Origin: Candidatus Segatella caccae
Lineage (GTDB): Bacteria > Bacteroidota > Bacteroidia > Bacteroidales > Bacteroidaceae
Assembly: GCA_900556395.1 (NCBI GenBank)
Contig: USOQ01000011.1
Span: 1-44,778 of the forward strand
DNA: 44,778 bases
Direction of reading: 5' to 3'
A program made the position numbers and the translations under genes. The notes under the pieces were generated by a model. That model was not told the DNA's origin. It was given only the letters and a program-made list of their open reading frames with translations, and ran no database searches. Shown here piece after piece: positions 1 through 8,119 of the stretch; within the stretch, counting starts at the first letter, position 1, and each line of letters starts with the position of its first letter.

Positions 1-81
1 AATGACCACACTGGTCAGACTGGATTCAAAATATGCCCCTTTTTAAAGTGGGCTCATAACTGAACTTTCGCATGTGGGGAA

Positions 82-127
82 GTTAAGTGAAGTTAGTGAT
101 GTTAGTGATGTTAGTGATGTTAGAGAG
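82..127. repeat. 9-bp tandem repeat
   Basis: Three exact copies of GTTAGTGAT lie at 92-118. Diverged copies flank them on both sides (82-91 and 119-127). The array sits in the 320-base stretch downstream of the NAD(P)HX repair gene, where I see no gene. Function unknown; length variation between strains is possible. Confidence 0.8.
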
Positions 128-284
128 AAGTTAAGGAACAAATGTCCTACGTCTTACGGCAAAAGACTATTGTCTCCTAATTTCCCGAACGACCGTAGGG
201 AGTGATAACTTCTTTAACTTCAATCAATTCCATCACTTTCGAAATTTGAGTAAATAACTTAATGTTTAATGTTAGAGGTTGGCA

Positions 285-313
285 CTGGGGAGGGCGTGGC
301 ATCTTGCCCGCCC
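285..313. repeat. dispersed hairpin repeat, copy 1
   Basis: A 29-base segment that recurs at 24119-24147 with a single mismatch. Its core (292-313) folds into an 8-bp GC-rich stem with one bulged T and an ATCTT loop. It lies just past the stop codon of the minus-strand gene ending at 321. It could be a terminator-like or REP-like intergenic repeat. The rest of 1-320 shows no coding potential. Confidence 0.7.
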
Positions 314-320
314 AATGTTA

Positions 321-1838
321 TTAATCTTCCATTCTCAGGAAGGCCTTAGGCAGATACTGGATGATGTCGCTGGCTATGAGGCTCTCCTTGCCTATATCCT
401 TGACAGCCAAGTCGCCCGCGAGTCCATGCAGGTACATTCCAACACGACAGGCAGAGGGTGCTTCATATCCCCTTGTCAGCAAGGCAGTGATGATGCCTGT
501 CAGCACGTCGCCACTACCCGCGGTAGCCATACCGCTGTTGCCTGTAGAGTTAAACTCAATATGGCCGTTGGGCAAGCATAAGGCAGAGAAGTGCCCTTTC
601 AGTATGATGTATGCCTGCAAACGTTCAGCCAGTTCGCTGGCTTTCATGAGCCTTTCGTAGCAGCAAGAGCTGGTATTCCCTGCCAAGCGGTCCAACTCCT
701 TAGGGTGTGGGGTGAGTATGATGCCCTTAGGCAGCTGTTGCATCCAGGCGCGGTGACTTGCCAAGATGTTGATAGCATCAGCATCTATCACCTGCTGGCA
801 CGAGCAACGCCTGATTTGCGCTATCAGAGCTATGGCAGTAGCCTCACTGGTTCCCAATCCTGGTCCGATGCCGAGCGCATGATAGGATTCTGTGTCTACG
901 GGCTGGCTAAATATCGTTTCTTCAGGGTCCATTTGTTGTATAGCCTCAGGCACCTTGATCTGCATGATGTCGTAGTTGCGCTTAGGCGTATGTACAGTCA
1001 CCTTTCCGGCTCCCGCTCTCAGGCATGCTTGAGTAGCCAAGACAGCAGCCCCTGCCATCCCATACGACCCTGCGATGATGAGCGCATGCCCCATGCTGCC
1101 TTTATGAGCGAAGTCATCGCGCGGTAGCATCATTTCCCGTATATCGTTCTCTTCGAGGATGCGATATCTGCTGTCGGTCTTCTGTATATATTCGGGTGAT
1201 AGCCGTATGTCCAGCACCTTGAGCTTTCCCAAGTATTTCTGGTTGTCTGCCATCATCATCGACAACTTTTTCTGCTGTAGCGTCAGCGTCAAGTCAGCCT
1301 GCAGAATGTTGGCAGGAATGTTGTAAGTGTTGTCCTCGCAAATCAGTCCCGACGGAATGTCGATGCTCACAATCTTCGCAGGCGAAGCATTCAGGTATTT
1401 CACCATGGCAGCAAATCCCCCTGTCAGTGGCTTGTTGAGTCCACTTCCGAAGAGACCATCTATCACGACGGTATCGGGCGTCAGGGTAGGAGGGTCAAAG
1501 TTGACCGTGATTTCTATGAACTGCTTGATGTGCTTCCCCTCCACGAGACGCTTTTTGTTCAGCGCACAGTCGTTAGAAAGCTTGTTGTGAATATTGAATA
1601 AGTATGCCGTCACCTGATATCCATCTTCTGCCAAGAGTCTGGCCACGGCAAGCGCATCGCCTCCATTGTTTCCAGGACCAGCGAAAACAACCATAGGCGT
1701 TCTGTTCGACCATTCAGCCTCAATGCAGTGTGTGATGGCTTTAGCAGCTCGTTCCATCAAATTGATAGACGAGATCGGCTCATGATCGATGGTATATTTG
1801 TCCAGCTCATGTATCTGAGCACTCGTAAAAATCTTCAT
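321..1838 (-). CDS. nnr: bifunctional NAD(P)H-hydrate epimerase / ADP-dependent NAD(P)H-hydrate dehydratase
   Basis: Repairs hydrated NADH and NADPH. The N-terminal half (about residues 1-215, YjeF_N fold) epimerises R- and S-NAD(P)HX, and the C-terminal ribokinase-like half (about 225-500) dehydrates the S form using ADP. Visible signatures are VVFAGPGNNGGDALAVARLL in the epimerase, GIGPGLGTSEAT, and the late TAGSGDVLTGII motif of the dehydratase. The 505-residue length fits the fused form. The start at 1838 lies 8 bases from a minus-strand TATTTTTG box at 1846-1853, so the gene is transcribed divergently from hpt across about 90 bases. No neighbour is co-directional. Confidence 0.95.
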   Translation of the reverse strand: MKIFTSAQIHELDKYTIDHEPISSINLMERAAKAITHCIEAEWSNRTPMVVFAGPGNNGGDALAVARLLAEDGYQVTAYLFNIHNKLSNDCALNKKRLVEGKHIKQFIEITVNFDPPTLTPDTVVIDGLFGSGLNKPLTGGFAAMVKYLNASPAKIVSIDIPSGLICEDNTYNIPANILQADLTLTLQQKKLSMMMADNQKYLGKLKVLDIRLSPEYIQKTDSRYRILEENDIREMMLPRDDFAHKGSMGHALIIAGSYGMAGAAVLATQACLRAGAGKVTVHTPKRNYDIMQIKVPEAIQQMDPEETIFSQPVDTESYHALGIGPGLGTSEATAIALIAQIRRCSCQQVIDADAINILASHRAWMQQLPKGIILTPHPKELDRLAGNTSSCCYERLMKASELAERLQAYIILKGHFSALCLPNGHIEFNSTGNSGMATAGSGDVLTGIITALLTRGYEAPSACRVGMYLHGLAGDLAVKDIGKESLIASDIIQYLPKAFLRMED

Positions 1839-1874
1839 ACTTCTGCAAAAATACGAAAAAATGCCCGATAACTA

Positions 1875-1905
1875 TTAGTTATTCCGTATTTTTTTAGTAA
1901 TTTTG
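1875..1905 (+). promoter_or_regulatory. Bacteroidetes-type promoter of the hpt operon
   Basis: A TAATTTTG -7 box lies at 1898-1905. A weak TTAG -33 element lies 19 bases upstream, and the hpt ATG follows at 1929. It shares the intergenic space with the divergent promoter of the NAD(P)HX repair gene. Confidence 0.55.
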
Positions 1906-1928
1906 CAGAAAATATTATTTTTGAAACT

Positions 1929-2468
1929 ATGAGTATAGTTAAAATCAAGGACAAGACTTTTAAAACCTCTATTCCAGAAGAGGAGATTTTAAAGAAGGTG
2001 CAAGTTGTTGCCCAACGTATTAACCAGGACATGGAGGGTAAGAATCCATTGTTTTTGGCTGTGTTGAATGGCGCATTTATGTTTGCTGCCGACTTGATGC
2101 GTATGGTGACCATACCCAGCGAGATATCATTTGTGAAGTATGCTTCTTATGAGGGCACCAGCTCTACAGGCAACTTGAAGCAACTGATGGGCATCAACCA
2201 AGATGTAGAGGGTCGTCATGTCATCATTGTAGAGGACATTGTCGATACTGGTTTCACCATGCAGAAGATGATAGAGAGTCTCAAGGAGAAGAATCCTGCC
2301 TCTATCCACATTTGCTCATTACTGGTAAAGCCAGGCAATCTTCAGGTGCCACTCGATATCGACTATGCCGTGATGGAAATCCCCAACGATTTCATTGTGG
2401 GCTATGGTCTCGATTACGACCAGCAGGGTCGCAATCTGCGCGACATCTATACCATCGTAGAAGATTAA
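1929..2468 (+). CDS. hpt: hypoxanthine phosphoribosyltransferase
   Basis: Purine salvage enzyme that joins hypoxanthine or guanine to PRPP to give IMP or GMP in the cytosol. The PRPP-binding motif VIIVEDIVDTG occupies about residues 98-108. VLNGAFMFAADL near residue 45 and the C-terminal YGLDYDQQGRNLRDIY segment are typical of the Hpt family. At 179 residues it has the usual bacterial length. It is the first gene of a plus-strand run with adk (36-base gap) and obg, a purine-linked grouping common in Bacteroidales. Confidence 0.95.
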   Translation: MSIVKIKDKTFKTSIPEEEILKKVQVVAQRINQDMEGKNPLFLAVLNGAFMFAADLMRMVTIPSEISFVKYASYEGTSSTGNLKQLMGINQDVEGRHVIIVEDIVDTGFTMQKMIESLKEKNPASIHICSLLVKPGNLQVPLDIDYAVMEIPNDFIVGYGLDYDQQGRNLRDIYTIVED

Positions 2469-2504
2469 AGTAAGGATAATTATTTCAACAACATAAAATA
2501 GAAA

Positions 2505-3077
2505 ATGAAGAATATTGTAATTTTCGGTGCTCCAGGTGCAGGTAAAGGTACCCAGAGCGACAAGATCATTGAGAAGTACGGTTTGGGTCATATCTCTACA
2601 GGTGACGTACTTCGTAACGAAATCAAAAACGGTACAGAACTCGGTAAGACAGCCAAGGGCTTCATCGACAATGGTCAGTTGATTCCTGACGAGTTGATGA
2701 TCGACATTTTGGCAAGTGTATACGATGGCTTTGGCAAGGATCATGCAGGTGTCATCTTTGACGGTTTCCCACGTACCATTCCACAAGCTGAGGCTTTGAA
2801 GAAGATGTTGGCAGAGCGTGGCCACAAGGTAGCTGCCATGATCGAGCTTTCTGTTCCTGAAGATGAGTTGATGGCACGTCTCATCAATCGTGGTAAGGAG
2901 AGCGGTCGCTCTGACGATAACGAGGAGACCATCAAGAAGCGTCTGAATGTTTACCACACCCAGACATCACCTCTTATCGACTGGTACGAGCAGGAAGGTA
3001 TCCATTACCACATCGAGGGCTTGGGCACCGTTGACGAAATCTTTGCTCGCGTATGCAATGTCATTGACAACATCTAA
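2505..3077 (+). CDS. adk: adenylate kinase (short form)
   Basis: Interconverts ATP + AMP and 2 ADP in the cytosol. The P-loop GAPGAGKGT is at residues 8-16, the AMP-site signature FDGFPRT near 84-90, and the arginine-containing lid segment RLINRGKESGRSDDN follows. There is no four-Cys zinc lid, and the 190-residue length matches the short-lid form typical of Bacteroidetes. It follows hpt by 36 bases and is separated from obg by a 190-base spacer that carries a palindromic element, so obg may also be separately expressed. Confidence 0.97.
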   Translation: MKNIVIFGAPGAGKGTQSDKIIEKYGLGHISTGDVLRNEIKNGTELGKTAKGFIDNGQLIPDELMIDILASVYDGFGKDHAGVIFDGFPRTIPQAEALKKMLAERGHKVAAMIELSVPEDELMARLINRGKESGRSDDNEETIKKRLNVYHTQTSPLIDWYEQEGIHYHIEGLGTVDEIFARVCNVIDNI

Positions 3078-3095
3078 TAGTCATATTTTTTTTAA

Positions 3096-3170
3096 AATGT
3101 GTAATGTTTAATGTTTAGTTGGACTTGCGCCTTAGGGTGCAGTCTCACCAAAGGTTAGGCATTACACATT
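3096..3170. repeat. 75-base palindromic element between adk and obg
   Basis: Perfect 11-bp arms (AATGTGTAATG at 3096-3106 and its complement at 3160-3170) enclose 53 bases. Inside is a smaller stem, TGCGCC against GGTGCA with one wobble pair. A similar AATGTTTAATGTT stretch occurs near 261-273. It may be a small non-autonomous intergenic repeat or an mRNA structure processed between adk and obg. Confidence 0.5.
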
Positions 3171-3267
3171 GCTTTCTTTCCTTCACACTGATCTTTCTTC
3201 CCGTCACACGGATGTGGAAAGAGCGGATATAGAACATTCAACACCAAACATTCAACAATAACATAAA

Positions 3268-4428
3268 ATGGCTGAATCCAATTTCGTAGACTACGTAAAA
3301 ATTAACTGCCGCTCTGGTAAGGGTGGCAAGGGCTCCATGCACCTGCGCCACGTCAAGTACCAACCCAATGGCGGTCCTGATGGTGGTGATGGCGGACGTG
3401 GAGGAAGCATTTATCTGCGTGGCAATCACAACTACTGGACATTGTTGCATCTGAAGTATCAGCGTCACTTCTTTGCCGAACATGGTGGCAACGGAGGTCG
3501 TGATAAGTGTCATGGTACCGATGGCAAGGACATCTATATCGATGTACCTTGTGGCACGGTCGTATATAACGCCGAAACAGGCAAGTACGTGTGCGACGTT
3601 ACATACGATGGACAAGAGGTACTCCTCCTCAAGGGCGGTCGTGGTGGACTTGGCAACTTCCAGTTCCGCACCTCCACCAATCAGGCACCCCGCTATGCGC
3701 AGCCTGGAGAGCCTATGCAGGAGATGACCATTATCATGGAGCTGAAGCTCTTGGCAGATGTCGGCCTTGTAGGATTCCCCAATGCGGGCAAGTCCACCTT
3801 GCTGTCTTCTGTATCGAGTGCTCGTCCCAAGATTGCCAATTATCCCTTCACCACTCTCGAACCCTCTTTGGGTATTGTCGATTATCGCGACCACCAGTCG
3901 TTTGTGATGGCCGACATCCCTGGTATCATCGAAGGTGCCAGTGCCGGTAAGGGTTTAGGATTACGATTCTTGCGCCACATCGAGCGCAACTCCCTCTTGC
4001 TCTTCATGGTGCCTGGCGACACCGACGACATCAAGAAAGAGTACGAGGTACTCCTTGGCGAGTTGAGTAACTTCAATCCCGAGATGCTCGACAAGCATCG
4101 TGTGTTGGCAGTCACCAAGTGCGATTTGCTCGACGAAGAGCTTATCGAGATGCTGAAGGAAACCCTCCCCACCGATCTGCCCGTCGTCTTTATCTCTTCT
4201 GTCACAGGTCAAGGCATTCAGGAACTGAAAGATGTGCTTTGGCGTGAGCTTAATTCAGAGAGCAACAAGTTGCAGGAAATCACCTCAGAAGACACCTTGG
4301 TGCATCGCGACAAGGACATGAGCCGATTCCAGCAGGAGTTGGCCGACGAGGGTGAGGACTTCGTAGAGTATATCGATGAGTCAGAACTCGAAGACGTCGA
4401 CGACCTTGACGATTTCGAGTACGAGTAA
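3268..4428 (+). CDS. obgE: GTPase Obg
   Basis: Essential ribosome-associated GTPase acting in late 50S assembly and stress control. Residues 1-158 form the glycine-rich Obg domain (GKGGKGSMHLR, GGPDGGDGGRGG). The G domain follows with G1 GFPNAGKST at 169-176, G3 DIPG at 216-219 and G4 TKCD. The C-terminal tail is strongly acidic (EDVDDLDDFEYE). The 386-residue length is normal. It is co-directional with adk upstream and is followed by pgeF after 13 bases, so the last two are clearly in one operon. Confidence 0.97.
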   Translation: MAESNFVDYVKINCRSGKGGKGSMHLRHVKYQPNGGPDGGDGGRGGSIYLRGNHNYWTLLHLKYQRHFFAEHGGNGGRDKCHGTDGKDIYIDVPCGTVVYNAETGKYVCDVTYDGQEVLLLKGGRGGLGNFQFRTSTNQAPRYAQPGEPMQEMTIIMELKLLADVGLVGFPNAGKSTLLSSVSSARPKIANYPFTTLEPSLGIVDYRDHQSFVMADIPGIIEGASAGKGLGLRFLRHIERNSLLLFMVPGDTDDIKKEYEVLLGELSNFNPEMLDKHRVLAVTKCDLLDEELIEMLKETLPTDLPVVFISSVTGQGIQELKDVLWRELNSESNKLQEITSEDTLVHRDKDMSRFQQELADEGEDFVEYIDESELEDVDDLDDFEYE

Positions 4429-4441
4429 TATCATTCCTCCG

Positions 4442-5245
4442 ATGCTAAAAGAGTATACCATAGCCGATTCTGTCGTAGCTTTCTCCACCACACGACAAGG
4501 TGGAGTGAGCTTAGGTGCCTACAGCTCATTCAATATCAATGAGTATTGCGGCGACACGGCAGAGCATATAGCCGAAAATCGTCGCCTCTTGGCGCAGCGC
4601 TTAGGTATAGCGCCCGACCATATTATCTTGCCCCATCAGGTGCATGGGGCAGAGGTGCGACAGATAGACGCCGACTTTCTCCAGCTTCCCGAGAACGAGC
4701 GCAGGATGATAGTTGAAGGCGTAGATGCTCTTGTCACCAACCAGCGTGGCATCTGCATAGGCGTATCTACTGCCGATTGCATCCCCGTTCTCTTATACGA
4801 TGAGGCTCACCATGCTGTTGCTGCCATACATGCCGGTTGGCGTGGCACGGTACAGCGCATCGTGCAGACCACCATCGACATGATGCACCTTTATTATCAC
4901 ATCCAACCTTCTGAACTGAGAGCCATCATTGGTCCAGGCATCTCACGAGACTCCTTCGAGGTGGGCGATGAGGTGTACGAGGAGTTTTTACAAGAAGGTT
5001 TCGACATGGCTGTTGTAGCCTGTCAGCGTCCCAATATGAAGAAGGAGGGCAGTGTAGACCAGCCCTTGAAGTGGCACATCGACCTGCCACAATGCAATGC
5101 TCTGTTGCTGTGTCAGAGCGGAGTACCTGCCGACCGCATCCAGTCGTCAGGTATCTGTACTTATCAGCACAGCGATCAATTCTTTTCCGCTCGCCAGTTA
5201 GGCATTCAGTCGGGAAGAATCTTTACGGGAATCATGCTTCGCTAA
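4442..5245 (+). CDS. pgeF: YfiH/PgeF-family purine nucleoside phosphorylase (laccase-domain protein)
   Basis: A 267-residue multi-copper-oxidase-fold protein. The family is now known to act on purine nucleosides (phosphorolysis, adenosine deamination) and was long annotated as polyphenol oxidase. Signatures are HQVHGAE at 65-71, STADC at 109-113 and HAGWRGT at 130-136, which supply the Cys/His zinc site. I chose ATG 4442, 13 bases after obg. An upstream in-frame ATG at 4376 would lie inside obg and add 22 non-conserved residues. A purine role fits the hpt/adk neighbours. Confidence 0.92.
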   Translation: MLKEYTIADSVVAFSTTRQGGVSLGAYSSFNINEYCGDTAEHIAENRRLLAQRLGIAPDHIILPHQVHGAEVRQIDADFLQLPENERRMIVEGVDALVTNQRGICIGVSTADCIPVLLYDEAHHAVAAIHAGWRGTVQRIVQTTIDMMHLYYHIQPSELRAIIGPGISRDSFEVGDEVYEEFLQEGFDMAVVACQRPNMKKEGSVDQPLKWHIDLPQCNALLLCQSGVPADRIQSSGICTYQHSDQFFSARQLGIQSGRIFTGIMLR

Positions 5246-5269
5246 GAAGATTCCCCCTCAAGAAATCAA

Positions 5270-6481
5270 ATGCTTAAAAAAGAAGATATTTTCATGTACC
5301 AAGACCTAAAAATCAAACTTAATCACCTATATGTGGCGACCCTCGTTGTAGCTATGTTGAGCTGCGGCTTTGTCTTCGTCACGTCATTCATGCCAGCCAA
5401 GAATCAGTTTACGGCAGCCGAGCAACAGCAAATCAGCATTTCCACACCCGGTCTTTTTGCACAGAGCAACGCTTTCAATGTCGACTTTGAAAATTTCAAA
5501 GAGAAGGAGTATTCTTTTCCTCTTCCTGTAGGCAAGGCATCCTTAGTCAATAATCAAGTGTTACGCATAGAAACCAAGAAGGGTGATGCCGTCAAGGCGA
5601 TGTTTGATGGTTATGTGCGTCTGTCACGTAAGTCCGAGAGTTATGGTCATGTCATCGTTATCAGACACGACAATGGTCTCGAAACCGTCTATGCCTTCAA
5701 TGCCGAGAATCTGGTGAAAGTGGGGCAGGGTGTAGAAGCAGGTCAGACGATAGCCATTGTGGGTGGCAAGAATACAGATGTATTTTGTGAAGTCTCCATC
5801 ATGGTCAATGGTGCTCGCATCAATCCCGAGACATTGATAGAACTGAAAAGTCACAAGTTGCGCCGTCAGACAATGCAATTTCGCAAGAGTGGAAATCGCA
5901 TCAGTGTGTCGGTAGTAGGTGGCAGGGCTGCAGCTTCTTCTGCAGAAAAAAAAGACAAGGAGTTCACCCTCGATCCTGACGAAGTGAACGATCCATTTCA
6001 GAAGTCCAACACCTTCAAACTCGATTTAGAGAAGATTTCCGAATCCCATTGGGCTTATCCACTGCCAGGCAGTAAGGTTATCAGTCCCTATGGTGGAAGG
6101 CGTCGCCATTCTGGTGTCGACCTCAAGACACGTCCCAACGATAAGATTGTGGCTGCCTTTGATGGTGTAGTGATAGCATCAGGTCCTTTCTATGGTTATG
6201 GCAATTGTATACGCATCAAGCATGCTTATGGTTTCGAGACACTGTATAGCCATCAGTCCAAGAACTTTGTCAAGAAGGGTGAAAAGGTGAAGGCTGGTCA
6301 GGTCATCGGACTTACGGGGCGCACAGGCAGAGCCACGACTGAGCACCTTCATTTTGAGATCTCTTTTAGCGGTCGTCGCATGAACCCGGCTGTATTCTTC
6401 GATCATGCCAACAGAAGTCTTCAGCGCTCTACGTTGACCCTTACCAAGGGCAGTTGCGTCAAGTCTAAGAAAAACGGATAA
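5270..6481 (+). CDS. M23-family peptidase-like envelope protein with two LytM domains
   Basis: A 403-residue protein with an N-terminal hydrophobic anchor (about 20-45) and two LytM/M23 domains. The first (about 85-195) has the fold's strands (FDGYVRLS, YGHVIVIRHDNG) but lacks the zinc ligands and looks degenerate. The second (about 255-385) keeps HSGVD and HLHFE, the expected zinc-binding pattern, so it could cleave peptidoglycan peptides. It follows pgeF by 24 bases. ATG 5294 is an alternative start with a better purine-rich stretch upstream. It is the last core gene before the accessory island. Confidence 0.85.
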   Translation: MLKKEDIFMYQDLKIKLNHLYVATLVVAMLSCGFVFVTSFMPAKNQFTAAEQQQISISTPGLFAQSNAFNVDFENFKEKEYSFPLPVGKASLVNNQVLRIETKKGDAVKAMFDGYVRLSRKSESYGHVIVIRHDNGLETVYAFNAENLVKVGQGVEAGQTIAIVGGKNTDVFCEVSIMVNGARINPETLIELKSHKLRRQTMQFRKSGNRISVSVVGGRAAASSAEKKDKEFTLDPDEVNDPFQKSNTFKLDLEKISESHWAYPLPGSKVISPYGGRRRHSGVDLKTRPNDKIVAAFDGVVIASGPFYGYGNCIRIKHAYGFETLYSHQSKNFVKKGEKVKAGQVIGLTGRTGRATTEHLHFEISFSGRRMNPAVFFDHANRSLQRSTLTLTKGSCVKSKKNG

Positions 6482-6668
6482 TTCCAGAGTTTATCGACTC
6501 CATCTATGGACCCTCGGTGTTGAGATATAGTCATGACACCGCAGCCTCTCCCTCAGATATGACTTCTATAAAGGCTACACCGTATGAGGCTATTGGATAG
6601 CAACCAAATCTGGCAACTTCGAGATGTATGTATCTTTGAGGTGAATGGTGTGGAGGTGTATATGTAGA
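6482..6668. other. non-coding or decayed sequence at the left edge of the accessory island
   Basis: No intact gene is visible. Short protein-like stretches occur in two plus-strand frames and run into stops, for example 6481-6600, and 6584-6667 which ends in IFEVNGVEVYM. This could be the decayed tail of an old gene, but no family is recognisable and chance is possible. Confidence 0.3.
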
Positions 6669-6953
6669 TTAGCGAATTTGGCTAAAATTGTCAAATTCCT
6701 TAAGAAACAGTCTTCTTTTTAAAAGAATAGTATTATCTTTGTTCCGAAAAAGTGGAACATGTACCACTTTTTCGGAATGTATTGGACATTTATGCATTTC
6801 CGAGATGTTTTCTTGAAACAAATTATAAAAATCTGAATATGCCACAAGTGTATTACCCGACAAAAAAGATTCTAAAACAGAATTTAATTTGTCCCATATC
6901 ACGCCACCTTTTCCACGATTCAAAAATCCATATCGTTTAGAAAGGTATTTCAT
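6669..6953 (-). pseudogene. unrecognised gene fragment
   Basis: A 94-residue open frame on the minus strand, open a further 27 bases upstream of the ATG. Its first 65 residues have a normal amino-acid mix (YGFLNRGKGGVIWDKLNSVL). After that the frame runs through a palindrome at 6742-6777, where the translation becomes arbitrary. No family is recognised. It lies beyond the terminator of the restriction operon, so it is not part of that operon. It is probably a remnant; it might also be spurious. Confidence 0.25.
6734..6777 (+). promoter_or_regulatory. promoter -7 box abutting a 36-base palindrome
   Basis: TATCTTTG at 6734-6741 is immediately followed by perfect 14-bp arms (TTCCGAAAAAGTGG and its complement, 6742-6755 and 6764-6777) around AACATGTA, itself centred on ACATGT. 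A transcript from this box would begin in or near the hairpin. It could be an operator or a 5' stabilising hairpin. No intact gene follows on the plus strand. Confidence 0.55.
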
Positions 6954-6998
6954 TTTTTCTTCTATAGAGTCAGCATAAATCGTTTTAAATTAGTAAAA

Positions 6999-7029
6999 AT
7001 ATGCTGCTTAAATAATGTAAGCAGCATAT
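6999..7029 (-). terminator. terminator of the HpaII-type operon
   Basis: Perfect 12-bp arms (ATATGCTGCTTA and complement) surround a 7-base loop. Read on the minus strand the stem is followed by a run of T. It lies 6 bases beyond the stop of the R.HpaII homologue. Confidence 0.8.
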
Positions 7030-7035
7030 ATGTAA

Positions 7036-8115
7036 TTACTTTTTAAATCTAATCTGTAAGTTGAGTTTCATATAGACAGAGCCATCCTCCCCACGATACA
7101 GCTTGCCGAATCCATACCGTGTTCTGCTTGCTCTTTCAAATCGTGTGTTCTTATACAGGTAATCTTCCACATCATTCTGATTATAGAAGTGGTAACAAAC
7201 AATCTCTCCGTCCTTACGAACTACAAGATAGCCACCATTAGCATCATACCGTCCAGTCCATTCCTTACCAGGTACCATACCAAGAGCTGCACTTAGAAGC
7301 AGTACTTTCATCTTGTGAGCATAGAATTCTTCTACATTCTTGCCTTTGTAATCAAAAGGATTCTTCTTTGCAACGTCTGCTACGCAGTAATCTATCGAAG
7401 AATTGGATCCTTTGCTATCAACCAACAGACAATCTGCAATAAATTGTGGCATACAGATGTCTAAGAACTGAAGGTTGTTTCTGAAAACGGGATTATCTAT
7501 ATCCCTATACTCCAAGGAGCATCCCTTTTCAAACAAAGCAGCCAAACGTTCCAAATGGCTCTTGATAGCATTAATTGCATCAATATCTTCATCACTCAAC
7601 ATCGTTCCGTCCACCTTATATGTAATATTGGTGGTGGCCCCCGCATTGAGTAACGTAGAAGCACTTCCAAGTTGTGACTTAATGCTGAAGCCTAACAATG
7701 GAGTCATGTTCGTTCTAAGGTCGTGAATCACAATATGGATATCAGCTTTGTCTGTTGAAGGAGCTTTCAACTTTAAACAACCTATTTCGCCCATGAATTG
7801 TTCTGCTTCAGGAATCTCAAATGCACTTTTCTTCGCAGCCTTGATTTCAGATAACAACTTAGTTGATTCTTCAACAAACTTATCCATGGAAATTCGAGTA
7901 AACTCATTGCCATCTTCATCAATCACAACAATGTTCTGCTCAGTATTTGGTTTGTACTCGTATCGTTTACTATCTTCTCGAATAATGTTCAGAATTGGGT
8001 AATACAATTCCAGTTTATTCATGTCGGCATCGCCTGCATGGACTTTGCCATCACCTAATAGTTTGAAAAGAGTATATATCTCACTCCATTCGCCTTTATT
8101 TCCAGTTAATGCCAT
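7036..8115 (-). CDS. hpaIIR: HpaII-family type II restriction endonuclease
   Basis: A 359-residue homologue of R.HpaII, which cleaves unmethylated CCGG. The N-terminal GNKGEWSEIY (residues 5-14) is the family hallmark. A PD-(D/E)xK-like core is plausible at D125 (DKADIHIVIHD) and S144-I145-K146 (GFSIKSQLGSAS). The length matches R.HpaII (about 358). The start at 8115 is 4 bases from the stop of the preceding 199-residue gene, so translation is probably coupled. It is last in a three-gene minus-strand operon with a terminator just after it. Recognition of CCGG is inferred from the family and from the M.HpaII-like partner. Confidence 0.9.
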   Translation of the reverse strand: MALTGNKGEWSEIYTLFKLLGDGKVHAGDADMNKLELYYPILNIIREDSKRYEYKPNTEQNIVVIDEDGNEFTRISMDKFVEESTKLLSEIKAAKKSAFEIPEAEQFMGEIGCLKLKAPSTDKADIHIVIHDLRTNMTPLLGFSIKSQLGSASTLLNAGATTNITYKVDGTMLSDEDIDAINAIKSHLERLAALFEKGCSLEYRDIDNPVFRNNLQFLDICMPQFIADCLLVDSKGSNSSIDYCVADVAKKNPFDYKGKNVEEFYAHKMKVLLLSAALGMVPGKEWTGRYDANGGYLVVRKDGEIVCYHFYNQNDVEDYLYKNTRFERASRTRYGFGKLYRGEDGSVYMKLNLQIRFKK

Positions 8116-8119
8116 ATTT

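Noticed and set aside
82..127. CRISPR-like array
   Set aside because: The repeat unit is 9 bases in direct tandem with no spacers.
4376..4441. Upstream ATG extension of pgeF
   Set aside because: It would lie inside obg out of frame and adds Ser/Thr-rich residues absent from the family.
6752..6940. 62-codon plus-strand frame starting inside the palindrome at 6742-6777
   Set aside because: The first residues come from the palindrome arm and the rest has no recognisable protein character; it overlaps the minus-strand fragment.
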